From NCBI GenBank assembly GCA_947475415.1, contig CANJLH010000016.1:1-64000 (forward strand): a stretch of DNA of 64,000 nucleotides, written 5' to 3'. A program made the translations under genes and the position numbers. This document shows, in pieces, positions 36,939 through 46,278 of the stretch (position 1 is the first letter of the stretch; the number at the start of each line of letters is the position of its first letter). The DNA comes from Caulobacteraceae bacterium. GTDB lineage: Bacteria; Pseudomonadota; Alphaproteobacteria; Caulobacterales; Caulobacteraceae. The notes beneath the pieces were generated by a model. It saw only the letters and a program-made list of their open reading frames with translations, did no database searches and was not told where the DNA came from.

Positions 36939-38156
36939 ATGGCGAAGATACTGTTCCTCGCGCATCGCGCCCCGTTTCCCCCCAACAAAGGTGACAAGAT
37001 CCGGGCCTTCCACGTGCTGCAGCACCTGGCCGCAAACCACGATGTCTGGCTTGGGGCCGGCGTCGATGAGACCGCTGACCTTCAGCATCTGCCGTTGGCG
37101 AAGCAATTGTGTCGGGACGCTTATTTTGGATGGTTGGGTCCGATCCGCCGCACGGCCAACATGGCGCTGGGCGCGCTCACCGGGTCGCCGATAAGCGTGT
37201 CGCGATTTCACCACGGCGGCCTTGCGCGCTGGGTCCGCCGGATCCTGACCGAGGTGAAGCCTGACTTCGCCTATGTCTTTTCCTCGGCGCCCGCCCAGTT
37301 TCTGTTTGATGTGGGCGTCAATCGCCCGCGAGTGATCATAGATTTTGTCGACGCGGACGCCGAGAAGTGGCGAGCCTATGCCCAGTCCACGCCTCGCCCA
37401 CAGCGTTGGATCTTCGGCGAGGAATTCAAGCGCCTGGTCGGGTTCGATCGTCAGGCCCTCGCCATGGCTGAGGCCGGGCTGCTGATCTCCCACACCGAAC
37501 GCAGCTTGTTCGCGGAATTCGCTCCGGAAGGCGCCGGGAAGCTGCATGTAATGGCCAATGGCGTCGACACGGAGTTCTTCAGGCCCATGGATGGGGCCTC
37601 CTCCGGGCGAAATATCGTCATGTGCGGACGGATGGACTACCGCCCCAACGTGGAAGGCGCCGTCTGGTTCGCCCGCGAGATCCTGCCGCTTGTCCGTGCG
37701 CAAGCCCCCGACGCTGTGTTGCGGATCGTTGGGGCCATGCCCGCCCCACAGGTGGGCGCCCTGGCCGAGCCGGGACGCATCGAAGTCACTGGGGCGGTAT
37801 CGGATGTGCGTCCCTATCTGGCCGACGCCGCCGTCGTGATCGCTCCCTTGCTCATAGCAAGGGGAATTCAGAACAAGGTTCTGGAGGGCATGGCCGCAGG
37901 GCGTCCCATGGTGGCCACGCCCGATGCGCTTGACGGGATTTCGGCCCAGCCGGGACGCGACATCCTGGTCGGAGCCGATGCGGCGCAGTTCGCCGAAAAG
38001 GTATCTGATGTCCTGCTCAACCGCGCGCCCCCCAACCTGGGCGCAAACGGTCGCCGCCATGTGCTGGACCATTATCAATGGGCGCACCAGCTCAAGGTCC
38101 TGGACAAGATAATGCTGGAAACCCCGCACAGATCGTCAGGCCAGGCTGCGGCTTAG
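36939..38156 (+). CDS. glycosyltransferase, TIGR03087/XrtA-associated type
   Basis: A 405-residue GT-B glycosyltransferase opening with ILFLAHRAPFPPNKGDKIRAFH, the hallmark of the PEP-CTERM/XrtA-associated TIGR03087 group, followed by DFVDADAEKWRAYA, VMANGVDTEFFRP and the donor region PLLIARGIQNKVLEGMAAGRP. The ATG follows GGGAAACTGG. Its 3' end overlaps the FemAB gene on the opposite strand by 21 bases. Confidence 0.88.
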   Translation: MAKILFLAHRAPFPPNKGDKIRAFHVLQHLAANHDVWLGAGVDETADLQHLPLAKQLCRDAYFGWLGPIRRTANMALGALTGSPISVSRFHHGGLARWVRRILTEVKPDFAYVFSSAPAQFLFDVGVNRPRVIIDFVDADAEKWRAYAQSTPRPQRWIFGEEFKRLVGFDRQALAMAEAGLLISHTERSLFAEFAPEGAGKLHVMANGVDTEFFRPMDGASSGRNIVMCGRMDYRPNVEGAVWFAREILPLVRAQAPDAVLRIVGAMPAPQVGALAEPGRIEVTGAVSDVRPYLADAAVVIAPLLIARGIQNKVLEGMAAGRPMVATPDALDGISAQPGRDILVGADAAQFAEKVSDVLLNRAPPNLGANGRRHVLDHYQWAHQLKVLDKIMLETPHRSSGQAAA

Positions 38157-39149
38157 CATGGGCGAGATCGCAGTGGCGATGGGCGTAGGTAGTCGCTGCC
38201 ACGCCTTGATCAGCAATGCGTAGTGTGGATTGGTCGGATTTACGTTTGGCAGCGCCGAACCCTTGACCAACAAGTACTGATGGCTGATCGGCCGTGGCTC
38301 AAATCCCCAATTGCGCTTGAAGCTGTGCGGTCCTGTGCCGATCTTGCTGCGCCCAAAATCAAACACGCTGTAACCCAGCTCTGCCGCCCGGCGCATGACC
38401 GCCCAATACATCAGGTCGTTCGATCCGCGCTGACGGGCCTCGGAGCGGCTGCCAGTATAGTAAGGCATGACACGGTCACGGAAATAGAAGCTGAGCACGC
38501 TGCTGGTCGCCTGTCCGCCATGGTGGATCGTCAGGATCTCGCAGCTGTCTCCGAATACACTCAATAGGGTTTCGAAGTATCGCCGCGGGAGCGCCGGCGT
38601 GCCGTGCTTGCGCATGGTGTCCGCGTAGAGTGGATAAAAGTGCTCTGCGGTTCGATCAATGCTGGTGGTCGACTCCACGGCCAAGGCCTTGCGAATGACG
38701 GCGCGTTGTTTGCGTGGGATCTGCAACAGGTTTTCTTCTTCGGCCGCCGCGATCGGACCCTCAAACCCCGAGTAGAGGTCACATCTCGCTTCCCATCCGG
38801 GGCCTGCGCGGGGGGTGTCACGCAGTTCGACGTAGTCGACGCCAAGGCGCCGTCCCAGCGCCTCCGCTTCATTGATCACCGCCGAAAGGGAAACATCGTC
38901 GGCCGCCAGGGGACCGCCGCCAACGCAGAAGGCGTTCGAGATCAAGGCGTGTCCGAATAACCGACTGCGAATTTCCACCAGCGGCAATACGGCGCCGATC
39001 GCGCCATCCGCCCGGCGTGCATTGAGGAAGTGAGCCCTGTGTCCGAAGACTCCAGGCGCCACCCGCCGCCAAGCGGCCCGATGAAAAAAAGTCGCATCGG
39101 GGTGCGCATCCACAAACGCGTCCCATTCGAGGTCAGGTATCTCAGTCAT
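38136..39149 (-). CDS. FemAB/GNAT-like protein, XrtA-associated
   Basis: A 337-residue double-GNAT protein related to FemAB peptidyl- and acyl-transferases. It shows FHRAAWRRV, FVEIRSRLFGHALIS-like VLPLVEIRSRLFGHALIS, FYFRDRVMPYYTGSRSEARQRGSNDLMYWAVMRRA and FDFGRSKIGTGPHSFKRNWGF, the pattern of the TIGR03019 group. It probably adds an acyl or aminoacyl group to the polysaccharide. Caulobacter HfsK, a holdfast acyltransferase-like protein, is a possible functional analogue. It overlaps the deacetylase gene by 8 bases. Confidence 0.85.
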   Translation of the reverse strand: MTEIPDLEWDAFVDAHPDATFFHRAAWRRVAPGVFGHRAHFLNARRADGAIGAVLPLVEIRSRLFGHALISNAFCVGGGPLAADDVSLSAVINEAEALGRRLGVDYVELRDTPRAGPGWEARCDLYSGFEGPIAAAEEENLLQIPRKQRAVIRKALAVESTTSIDRTAEHFYPLYADTMRKHGTPALPRRYFETLLSVFGDSCEILTIHHGGQATSSVLSFYFRDRVMPYYTGSRSEARQRGSNDLMYWAVMRRAAELGYSVFDFGRSKIGTGPHSFKRNWGFEPRPISHQYLLVKGSALPNVNPTNPHYALLIKAWQRLPTPIATAISPMLSRSLA

Positions 39150-40038
39150 TGGCGGACGCAGGAACGCGGGCGATAGCGCCTGCGCCGACGCAAAAGGCCC
39201 GGTCCATCCGGTCCCACCTTAGATCCCGAGACAGCCGCTTCAATCGCCCGCTTGTCCGTGACAGGTTCAGGTAATGGCGAACCCGGGACTTCAATGGCAC
39301 GCCCCGCGGCCGAGGCTGACCTGGGTCAACTTCCCAGGGGTGGATGTAGAAGACCGCTGGCGCGCCATCCACGCGATTGCCCCGCTCGATCGCGGCGCGG
39401 GAAAGATGGTACGGCAGCGCGCGGAAGTAACCCCCGCCGCCACTTGGCCAGTTGCGCCCGAATAGCTTCACCGTTGAGATCGGAATTTCAACCAGGTGTT
39501 GGGCGCCCGGAGGCCGGTACGGCTCTCTCGGCGCATCGGGGCTGCCATAGAAGTCGCGTCTAACGGGATAGATGCTCGAACTGTAGTCGTAGCCTTCCTC
39601 TTCCAGAATCCGCCATGCCCATGGCGTCGCCGGGCCAACGCTGAAGGTCGCGGCGCGATAGCCCGCCACGCGCTCACCGGATGTGTCCTGAAGGATCGCC
39701 CGCGCCCGGCGCACGTCGTCGCGGAACGCCTCTGGCGATTGGCTGTCGACACGCGCGTGACGATATCCATGGCTGGCGACCTCGTGACCGCCATCGGCGA
39801 TGCGGCGGATCAACGATGGATAGCGCTCGGCGATCCAGCCCAGGGTGAAGAAGGTCGCCTTGACGCCGGCATCGGCGAATATCTCCAGGATGTGATCGGT
39901 ATTTCGTTCGACACGGGATTCACAAGCGTCCCAGGCCGACGCGTCATACACGCCTGAGAGCGCCTGGACCTGGAAGTAGTCTTCCACATCGACAGACATG
40001 GCGTTTACGATCACGTGCGGATCACGTGCGGTAGCCAT
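39142..40038 (-). CDS. polysaccharide deacetylase with DUF3473, XrtA-associated
   Basis: A 298-residue NodB-type carbohydrate esterase that removes N-acetyl groups from the glycan. Metal and catalytic motifs: MSVDVEDYFQ (Asp pair), THI-like NTDHILEIFADAGVKATFF, SHGYRH (His-x3-His), AGYRAATFSVG, and the C-terminal DUF3473 block FYIHPWEVDPGQPRP. The ATG at 40038 lies 13 bases after the barrel gene. Deacetylation of this kind makes adhesins sticky in Caulobacter holdfast (HfsH), so an adhesive polysaccharide is one possibility. Confidence 0.9.
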   Translation of the reverse strand: MATARDPHVIVNAMSVDVEDYFQVQALSGVYDASAWDACESRVERNTDHILEIFADAGVKATFFTLGWIAERYPSLIRRIADGGHEVASHGYRHARVDSQSPEAFRDDVRRARAILQDTSGERVAGYRAATFSVGPATPWAWRILEEEGYDYSSSIYPVRRDFYGSPDAPREPYRPPGAQHLVEIPISTVKLFGRNWPSGGGGYFRALPYHLSRAAIERGNRVDGAPAVFYIHPWEVDPGQPRPRGVPLKSRVRHYLNLSRTSGRLKRLSRDLRWDRMDRAFCVGAGAIARVPASAND

Positions 40039-40051
40039 TTGCTTGGCGGCG

Positions 40052-41590
40052 CTACTTGAATCGTTTTTCAATTGAGAGGAATCCTGTATTTTCCGATGTC
40101 CTCCCGCGGCCAACAATTTGGCTTTGCCCGGTGAAATGTCCGCCCCCAAAACCTAAAGTGACGGTCGGATTCAATTTATATGATACTATCGCCAAAATAT
40201 TATATCTTTCACCATCGACAAACCTCGTACTTGAATAGGTCTTGCCGTAATCTGCAACAACATCAAATAGTAAATCTGGTCGGATTGTCCTGGAATAGGC
40301 CAGACTAGCATCAATAGTTTTATCGCGACCCGGCGCATCTAAAAAGGTTTGATTGGATTGAGATATGGAAATTTCTAATCTTTGTGTTGGCCATATATAG
40401 ACAATATCGGCGCTCGCAGATTTCAAAAAGAACGTATTGGAGTTTAAATTTCCTGCACCTTGGTAGTTTGAAGTCTGAAAAATTGCAGGTAATGCGCCAT
40501 TTCGACCGACGAACTGCTGAAATGACTCATCCAATAGTCCCTCGCTAGTCGTCAAACCTTCATTGTACCGCGCACTCACCAGCAAGTGATTGAGAACTTC
40601 AATCTGGAGGTCGGAATTCCAAACATTCCGACCGTAACGCTTGCCGCGCTCAACGCTCACCGTAGATTTTCCACCGAATCTAAGCTCAGCCCCAGCGCTC
40701 CAAACCGCCTCTCTAATGTCCAGGACACCAGGCTGGACGATATCTTCATACCCTCCTCGCGCAATAAGGCGCAGGTTGGGGAAGACCTTTACATAGGCTG
40801 ACGCGATTCCGCTTCCGGACTCAAAATGTTGTTCCTGCGACCGAGTATATGCCGCGTAGGCCGTCAGCCGCAGCTTTGTGCGGCGCAGGCCGGTGTCCGC
40901 CCCGATTGCCGTGTTGAACACGGCCCCGTCATTTGGCAATGGCAACTGGCTGGCGCTGGAATCTACGGCCCAATAGGAGACATAGCCCACTCGCGCGCTA
41001 GCGTTCAGGTCGGCCGCATCACCTAAAGTCGTGGTCAGGCGCGGCCCTATCGAAACGGTTGCAACTTGGACCAGATCCGTAACGCCTGCGCGGTCCTGGA
41101 CCGAACCTACGGTTGTCGACCTCCCAGTGGCGAACACGGTCCCGTTCGCATCAAGGGTAAGGGCCTGGTTGATGATGCCGTAGCTACTCGAACCAAGCGC
41201 CTGCCAAGAAGCACCTTTCGGAGTGCCCCCGTGGCTATAGGCGTCATAATGCACGATTCCGTCGAGATCCGCCTTCAGCCTCTGGGTGTTGACAGTGATT
41301 TCACCGCCAAGGCCACCGCGCACGAACGGGGATGACTTCTTAATGGCCGAATCTACCGCGACATTGTCGGTGTAGCCGGCCATGGCGCTAACTCGGGGTA
41401 CGATGATGACTGAGCGTGGATCGGTTCGGAGCGGCGCCAGCTGTTTGCCTCGGAGCGGCGCCGGTTGCCTGCGTACGTCCTGCGCATGGGCGGCCCCGCC
41501 CGTAATCAAACAGGCGCTCGCTGTGGCCAACAGCCACTCACGCCCTTTGGCCGCGGACTTTCCGCGCCTATTCCGCCCCCAGTTCATCAT
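40052..41590 (-). CDS. outer-membrane beta-barrel protein of the exopolysaccharide locus
   Basis: A 512-residue protein with a signal peptide (EWLLATASACLITGGAAHAQD, cleavage after AHA) and then alternating amphipathic strands typical of an outer-membrane barrel, ending in aromatic-basic EKRFK. Related proteins in XrtA loci are predicted glycan-secretion porins. The tandem ATGs at 41590/41587 follow AGAGGGG. The 3' half (roughly 40050-40600) has a more AT-rich composition than its neighbours. Confidence 0.8.
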   Translation of the reverse strand: MMNWGRNRRGKSAAKGREWLLATASACLITGGAAHAQDVRRQPAPLRGKQLAPLRTDPRSVIIVPRVSAMAGYTDNVAVDSAIKKSSPFVRGGLGGEITVNTQRLKADLDGIVHYDAYSHGGTPKGASWQALGSSSYGIINQALTLDANGTVFATGRSTTVGSVQDRAGVTDLVQVATVSIGPRLTTTLGDAADLNASARVGYVSYWAVDSSASQLPLPNDGAVFNTAIGADTGLRRTKLRLTAYAAYTRSQEQHFESGSGIASAYVKVFPNLRLIARGGYEDIVQPGVLDIREAVWSAGAELRFGGKSTVSVERGKRYGRNVWNSDLQIEVLNHLLVSARYNEGLTTSEGLLDESFQQFVGRNGALPAIFQTSNYQGAGNLNSNTFFLKSASADIVYIWPTQRLEISISQSNQTFLDAPGRDKTIDASLAYSRTIRPDLLFDVVADYGKTYSSTRFVDGERYNILAIVSYKLNPTVTLGFGGGHFTGQSQIVGRGRTSENTGFLSIEKRFK

Positions 41591-41626
41591 CGACGCCCCT
41601 CTGCTCAATCGATCGCGGTATTGCTA

Positions 41627-42433
41627 CTAAGTCTTGGAATAGCGAACCGGCGAATGGGTCGTATCGGTCTTGTTGAACACCAGGGCCACGCGACTCTCAT
41701 CGATTGGGCCCGCCTGGCGATTGAGAATTTCCAGGCAGTCATCAACGTCGGCGCGCTTGGTTTCGCCCTTGGATGCGACAAACAGGATCTGGCCTGCGTG
41801 TGTGGCCAGCGAAACCGTCTCGCTGCTCGCCAGAACGGAGCCTGAGTCCATGATCACGATCCGCTGTTCCACTTCACCTTGAAGAGTGTTGAGGAGCGTC
41901 GCCATTCGTTCGCCGGCGATCAATTCCGATGCGGTGATCCGCGGACGGCCAGCCGGCACGGCGAACACGCCGGGGACGCTGGTCGGATAAACGATGTCGG
42001 CCACCTCCAGCGCGTCATTCTCCAGGTAGTCCAAAAGGCCCAGTTCATCGGCGAGTTTCATGCACCGCGATAGTTCAGGGCTGCGCATGTCGGCATCGAT
42101 CAAGACCACGCTGGCGTCGCGCTCGAACATGAAGCTCATGGCCAAGCCGAGCGTGACGGTGGTTTTGCCCTCCCTTCGACCTGCGCTGGTTATCAGTATG
42201 GTGCGAGGATCCAGGTTGTTCGCCCCGGGCCCTGCGGCGATGCGAGACATCATGTGGCGTTTGATGGCGCGGAATTCCTCACGGGTCCGGGATTCGTCGA
42301 AGTGCGGCGTAGTCACCGCGCCGACGCGGCGGGCGTCGTCGTTACCCGCGGCTTTTCTGATCGGCGTCGAATCCTCGGCGCTGGCCTGCAATTTCACAAC
42401 CGGGACCGCCGTGGCTCGAATTGACTGGTTCAC
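41627..42433 (-). CDS. CpsD/CapB-like tyrosine-kinase-family ATPase
   Basis: A 268-residue P-loop ATPase of the bacterial tyrosine kinase family that works with Wzz to control chain length. Walker [11 protein letters not shown] (about 83-92), Walker A' [13 protein letters not shown] (about 109-121), and [12 protein letters not shown] at the Walker B position. The C-terminus has only one Tyr (VRYSKT) instead of the usual Tyr cluster, so autophosphorylation may be reduced or absent, as proposed for holdfast HfsB. It lies between Wzz and the barrel gene. Confidence 0.87.
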   Translation of the reverse strand: MNQSIRATAVPVVKLQASAEDSTPIRKAAGNDDARRVGAVTTPHFDESRTREEFRAIKRHMMSRIAAGPGANNLDPRTILITSAGRREGKTTVTLGLAMSFMFERDASVVLIDADMRSPELSRCMKLADELGLLDYLENDALEVADIVYPTSVPGVFAVPAGRPRITASELIAGERMATLLNTLQGEVEQRIVIMDSGSVLASSETVSLATHAGQILFVASKGETKRADVDDCLEILNRQAGPIDESRVALVFNKTDTTHSPVRYSKT

Positions 42434-42457
42434 AGGAAAGGCCTTTCCACGGACATG

Positions 42458-43858
42458 CTATCGGTTTGGGCCGGCAAGGCGAGTGACATCCTTGCCGAAG
42501 AATGGGAGCGCAGGCTGCTGTTTCGAGGCGCCACCGGTGTGCCAGGCCGGCTCCCAGGAGACTGTGCCCACCACCGGCAGGTGAAATGCGACCTCCAGTT
42601 CACGCGGCGCGACGAATATCCCGGAGATCGCCGCGCGAAGGTAGGCCGCGGCCAGGCCGCCACCGATTGCGGCCACCATCGAAGCGGCGAGAAACAGGCC
42701 TCTGTTCGGCCCGGTGGGAACCAACGGAACTGTCGGTGCGCGGGTGATCTGGAACTTACCGGGAGCATCCGAACCGTACACCGCCAGCGACATCTTCGTC
42801 GCTTCGCGCCGCTGAATGAGCTTCTGGTAATTGTCAGCGATCAGGTCTGACTCGCGCCGCAGGCCCGCCCACTGCGAAGTCAGATCGGGAGCGGCAACCT
42901 CAGCGGGCGCCGCGGCATAGACGCTGCGGGCGCGAACGGTCGGACGCGCGACCTGCCGGCGCACGATCTGCGGTCCGGTCGCGGCGCCGGTGGACGCAGC
43001 GACGACCGGCGCGGCGCTGCGCAGGGCGGCCCGTTGCGCCTTCAGGGCTGCGATCTGGCTACGCGCCGCCACCACATCCGGATATTTTTCCGTGTATTGC
43101 GTGAGCAGAGATGCCACCCGCCGCTCTTCATCGGCGATCGCGCCATCGATAGCGCTGGTATCGACCGGGACAGGGGCGGCGACCGTATCCGACCTCACAG
43201 CCACCGTCGAAACTGACCCTCCGCCGCCGGCGCCGACCGACTGGGTCGCGATCGCAACGACACGCGGATATTGCCGACGGAAGGTCGCCACCTTCGACTG
43301 CGAATCAAGCATCAGCTGACGATAGACGACGATCTGCTTGTCCAGGAACGCGCCAGCCTGGACCAGGTCGCTGCGGCTGAGCTTCAAATTGTCAGAGATG
43401 TATTGGTCGATCAGAATCTTCGCGGTCCGCTGCGCCCGAACAGGGTCACCGTCCTTGACGTGAAATTCGATGAACCCGTCTTCATCCCTGGCTTTGATGG
43501 AAATCCGGCCGCGAAGGGCGCCGATCGCCCCCTCCACCTTGCGCGGATCATCCGTGTTGAAGTTGCGATTCAAGCTTTTCAGGACCCGAAGCAGGTTCTG
43601 ATCATTGAGAACGGTCTTCTCAATGAGCATGGGATTGCCGTACTTGTCTTCCGACAGCGAGACATCCTCGGTGATGACCGACAGGGGTGAAACCCTGCTG
43701 ACGTAGACCTGCCCCCATGAGGGGTAGGAATTCGGAATCCCGAACGTCATGATCGACATAGCCACGAAGATCGCCGACGCAACCGCAAGCGCCAACCACC
43801 GAAAATACCAGACTTTCCTGGCCTCGATGTAGGCGAAGTCAAAAAGTTGCCGGATCAT
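42458..43858 (-). CDS. Wzz-type chain-length determinant
   Basis: A 466-residue polysaccharide co-polymerase. One helix near residues 20-40 (WLALAVASAIFVAMSIM), a large periplasmic part with coiled-coil-like Gln/Arg/Ala stretches (RQLMLDSQSKVATFRRQY; EERRVASLLTQYTEKYPDVVAARSQI), a Pro-rich motif (APTVPLVPTGPNRG) and a second helix near 385-405. The C-terminal cytoplasmic tail is long. It resembles the XrtA-associated chain-length family and Caulobacter HfsA. Confidence 0.87.
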   Translation of the reverse strand: MIRQLFDFAYIEARKVWYFRWLALAVASAIFVAMSIMTFGIPNSYPSWGQVYVSRVSPLSVITEDVSLSEDKYGNPMLIEKTVLNDQNLLRVLKSLNRNFNTDDPRKVEGAIGALRGRISIKARDEDGFIEFHVKDGDPVRAQRTAKILIDQYISDNLKLSRSDLVQAGAFLDKQIVVYRQLMLDSQSKVATFRRQYPRVVAIATQSVGAGGGGSVSTVAVRSDTVAAPVPVDTSAIDGAIADEERRVASLLTQYTEKYPDVVAARSQIAALKAQRAALRSAAPVVAASTGAATGPQIVRRQVARPTVRARSVYAAAPAEVAAPDLTSQWAGLRRESDLIADNYQKLIQRREATKMSLAVYGSDAPGKFQITRAPTVPLVPTGPNRGLFLAASMVAAIGGGLAAAYLRAAISGIFVAPRELEVAFHLPVVGTVSWEPAWHTGGASKQQPALPFFGKDVTRLAGPNR

Positions 43859-43960
43859 ACTTGTCTCGCTCGCTCTCGTAGCTTGCCGAACGCCCTAATC
43901 CAATTTCACTAAGGAAACCTGAGGCATCGGTCCACGCGCCTCAAATTCCATCTGGTTCTA

Positions 43961-44629
43961 TCAGAACGCGCGTTGCGGAATTCGAATAATATCGCCCGGC
44001 TTCAACTCGACGTTCGCCTTCAGCTTGCCCGAGTTCATCAAGTCGGAGAGACGCAGCGGAATCGCCGTGGTCTTGCCATCTACATTTCGGATAATCTGAG
44101 CGCGGTTGCCGCTGGCGTAGGGCGTCAGGCCCCCCACCTCCACCAGGACGTCCAAAGCGGTGATTCCGGTGCGGTATGGCACCGCCTTGGGCGCCGTCGC
44201 CGCGCCGATCACGCGGATGGCCGCTGTGCTGCGCGCAGACGCAAATTCCCGCACCACGACGTTGACGATCGGTTCCTTAATGTACTGCGCCAATGCCGTA
44301 CGCAGGTTCGCCGCCAACTCGGACGGCGTCCTTCCCTGCGCCTGCATATCCTGCACAAGCGGGGTGGTGATCTTTCCGTCCGGGCGCACCGGCACGGTGG
44401 CCGACAAATCCGGGTTGCGCCACACGAACACCTGAAGTTGGTCGCCCGTACCGATCACATAGTCGTTCGCGCTGGCCATCATGGGCGGCGCCTCAGTCAC
44501 TGGCGTCTGCGAGCCGGCCACGAGCGGCGCTTCGGTCGAGGGCGCCTCGGTCGCAGGCGCCTGCGCATTCGCCACGAACGGCGCCAAGGCCAGTCCGCCG
44601 GCGAAGAATAGATTTCGGGCAGAGATCAT
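43961..44629 (-). CDS. Wza-type polysaccharide export protein
   Basis: A 222-residue secreted protein. Signal peptide MISARNLFFAGGLALAPFVANAQA without a lipobox Cys, a Pro/Glu/Thr-rich linker, a Poly_export domain (YVIGTGDQLQVFVWRNPDLS) and an SLBB domain (IRVIGAATAPKAVPYRTGITALDVLVEVGGL in part). Such proteins form the outer-membrane export channel or its periplasmic base. It is first in the export operon wza-wzz-cpsD-barrel-deacetylase-FemAB. The start at 44629 places the signal peptide correctly. Confidence 0.88.
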   Translation of the reverse strand: MISARNLFFAGGLALAPFVANAQAPATEAPSTEAPLVAGSQTPVTEAPPMMASANDYVIGTGDQLQVFVWRNPDLSATVPVRPDGKITTPLVQDMQAQGRTPSELAANLRTALAQYIKEPIVNVVVREFASARSTAAIRVIGAATAPKAVPYRTGITALDVLVEVGGLTPYASGNRAQIIRNVDGKTTAIPLRLSDLMNSGKLKANVELKPGDIIRIPQRAF

Positions 44630-44987
44630 GAAAATATTCCCAGCTGCTGTTCGCATTTACGCACACCGCCGAACGCTTGAAAGGCGGCATGCATATCTCG
44701 TTCCAATCTCCCGGCCTGTGCGTGCTCCACATCCGGATGCAGGCTTGCGAATTCCTCGCCGTGCATAGTCCAGGACAGGCGCAGAGCCAAAATGAACACA
44801 CAATGAAAGGCGTGATTCCGGACACACCAATGACGCGATTTGAGCGATCCGTGGTCAACTTTCCGTGGGGCGATCTCAAAAATAAATTTCCGTGGCGTGC
44901 GAACGAATTCCGAGCCTGGTTCGACGCCATCGCATGTCCTTCCTGCGGCGCTGTTCCGAAATGGAACCGAAACCAATTGGGGGGTAG
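44630..44987. other. divergent intergenic region between export operon and GT2
   Basis: The 358 bases separate the export operon (minus) and the GT2 gene (plus). An open frame from 44677 to 45084 crosses it but has no family motif and overlaps the GT2 start, so it is not called. Promoters for both directions should be here; I see no clear conserved box. Confidence 0.4.
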
Positions 44988-46274
44988 ATGGCGACCATGC
45001 GCCCAGGATGCAGTGAAGATGGGGAGTCCCCGCCAGCCACGACGATGGTTGTCTGTGACATCTCCATCATCCTGCCTTGCCTGAATGAGACGCAGAGCCT
45101 TCCCCATTGCGTTGAAAACGCCCGGGCGGCGCTGGCCGCGATCAACACGCAATACGGCCTCGTAGGCGAAGTCGTGGTGGCGGATAACGGCTCCACCGAC
45201 GGCAGCCAGGCGCTGGCGGAATCGCTTGGCGCGCGCGTCGTGGCGGTATCCGAGCGCGGTTATGGAGCAGCGTTGCGCGGCGGTCTGGCCGGCGGCCGCG
45301 GACGGTTCCTGATAATGGGCGACTGCGACGGTTCCTACGACTTCGGCGACGCCGTGCCGATGGTTGGCAAGCTTATTCAGGGCGCCGATATCTGCATGGG
45401 CTCGAGGCTCAAGGGCGCGATCCTCCCCGGCGCCATGCCATGGAAGAACCGATACATCGGCAATCCGATCCTGACGGGCATCCTCAACCTCCTGTTCCGG
45501 TCCGGGATCAGCGACGCCCACTGTGGCCTGCGTGCGCTCACGCGGGCCTCGTTCGACCGCTTGGCCCTCACTGGGCTGGGCATGGAATTCGCCAGCGAAA
45601 TGGTGATCAAGGCGGCGCTTAAGCGGGAGCGAATCGAGGAGGTGCCGATCACCTTGCACCCCGACCTGCGCGACAGGCCGCCGCACTTACGCCCCTGGCG
45701 CGACGGTTGGCGCCATCTGCGCTACCTTTTCATGCTGAGTCCGGCCTGGGTGTATGGAATTCCAGGAGCGGTGCTCGTGTCCCTGGGCGCGGCGATCCTT
45801 TGCACGGCTGGCTGGCATAGCCTTTGGGGTGATCACAGCCCATTCTTCTTCGGCGATTACTGGACCATCCTGGCCGCCGCGGCTGTTGGCATTGGTCACC
45901 TGGCCGGACTGCTCGGCCTTGCGACGCACCTCTATGGCGTGCGCGAAGGCTATCGCCGGCCCAAGTCCTGGATCCCATTGGCCGCGCGCTGGCTGACGTT
46001 GGAGACCATGTTGGCCAGCGGGCTCGCAGCTATCGCCATTGGGTTCGCCATATTGCTCGCCGTGACCCTCGCCTGGTTCGACCGCGACCTCGCACGGGCT
46101 GCTTCGGTCCTGCCGGCGGTGCTTGGCGTTCTCATGTTGACGCTCGGCGCGCAGAACATCCTGGGCGGCTTCCTTCTGGCGATACTGGGCGGCAATGAAG
46201 CCCGCTTCCTGTCGACTAAATCGCCGCGGACAGACGCGGCGAAGGCGTGTGGCCAGCCCACCCCGCTGAACTAA
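44988..46274 (+). CDS. family 2 glycosyltransferase with C-terminal membrane domain (GtrB/DPM-like)
   Basis: A 428-residue GT-A enzyme: ISIILPCLNETQSLPHCVE, VVVADNGSTDGSQALAE, ERGYGAALRGGLAGGRGRFLIMGDCDGSYDF (the D-x-D metal site) and SDAHCGLRALTRASFDRL. After about 250 residues there are four to five hydrophobic helices. Enzymes of this type load a sugar on undecaprenyl phosphate at the inner membrane. GGGGGGTAG precedes the ATG. A GtrA flippase-like gene lies nearby (47058), which supports a GtrA/GtrB pair. Confidence 0.87.
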   Translation: MATMRPGCSEDGESPPATTMVVCDISIILPCLNETQSLPHCVENARAALAAINTQYGLVGEVVVADNGSTDGSQALAESLGARVVAVSERGYGAALRGGLAGGRGRFLIMGDCDGSYDFGDAVPMVGKLIQGADICMGSRLKGAILPGAMPWKNRYIGNPILTGILNLLFRSGISDAHCGLRALTRASFDRLALTGLGMEFASEMVIKAALKRERIEEVPITLHPDLRDRPPHLRPWRDGWRHLRYLFMLSPAWVYGIPGAVLVSLGAAILCTAGWHSLWGDHSPFFFGDYWTILAAAAVGIGHLAGLLGLATHLYGVREGYRRPKSWIPLAARWLTLETMLASGLAAIAIGFAILLAVTLAWFDRDLARAASVLPAVLGVLMLTLGAQNILGGFLLAILGGNEARFLSTKSPRTDAAKACGQPTPLN

Positions 46275-46278
46275 CAGC

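Noticed and set aside
44677-45084. Open frame in the wza-GT2 gap
   Set aside because: No domain recognised; overlaps the GT2 start in another frame. The CPSC element hinted at a zinc site but only one CxxC is present.
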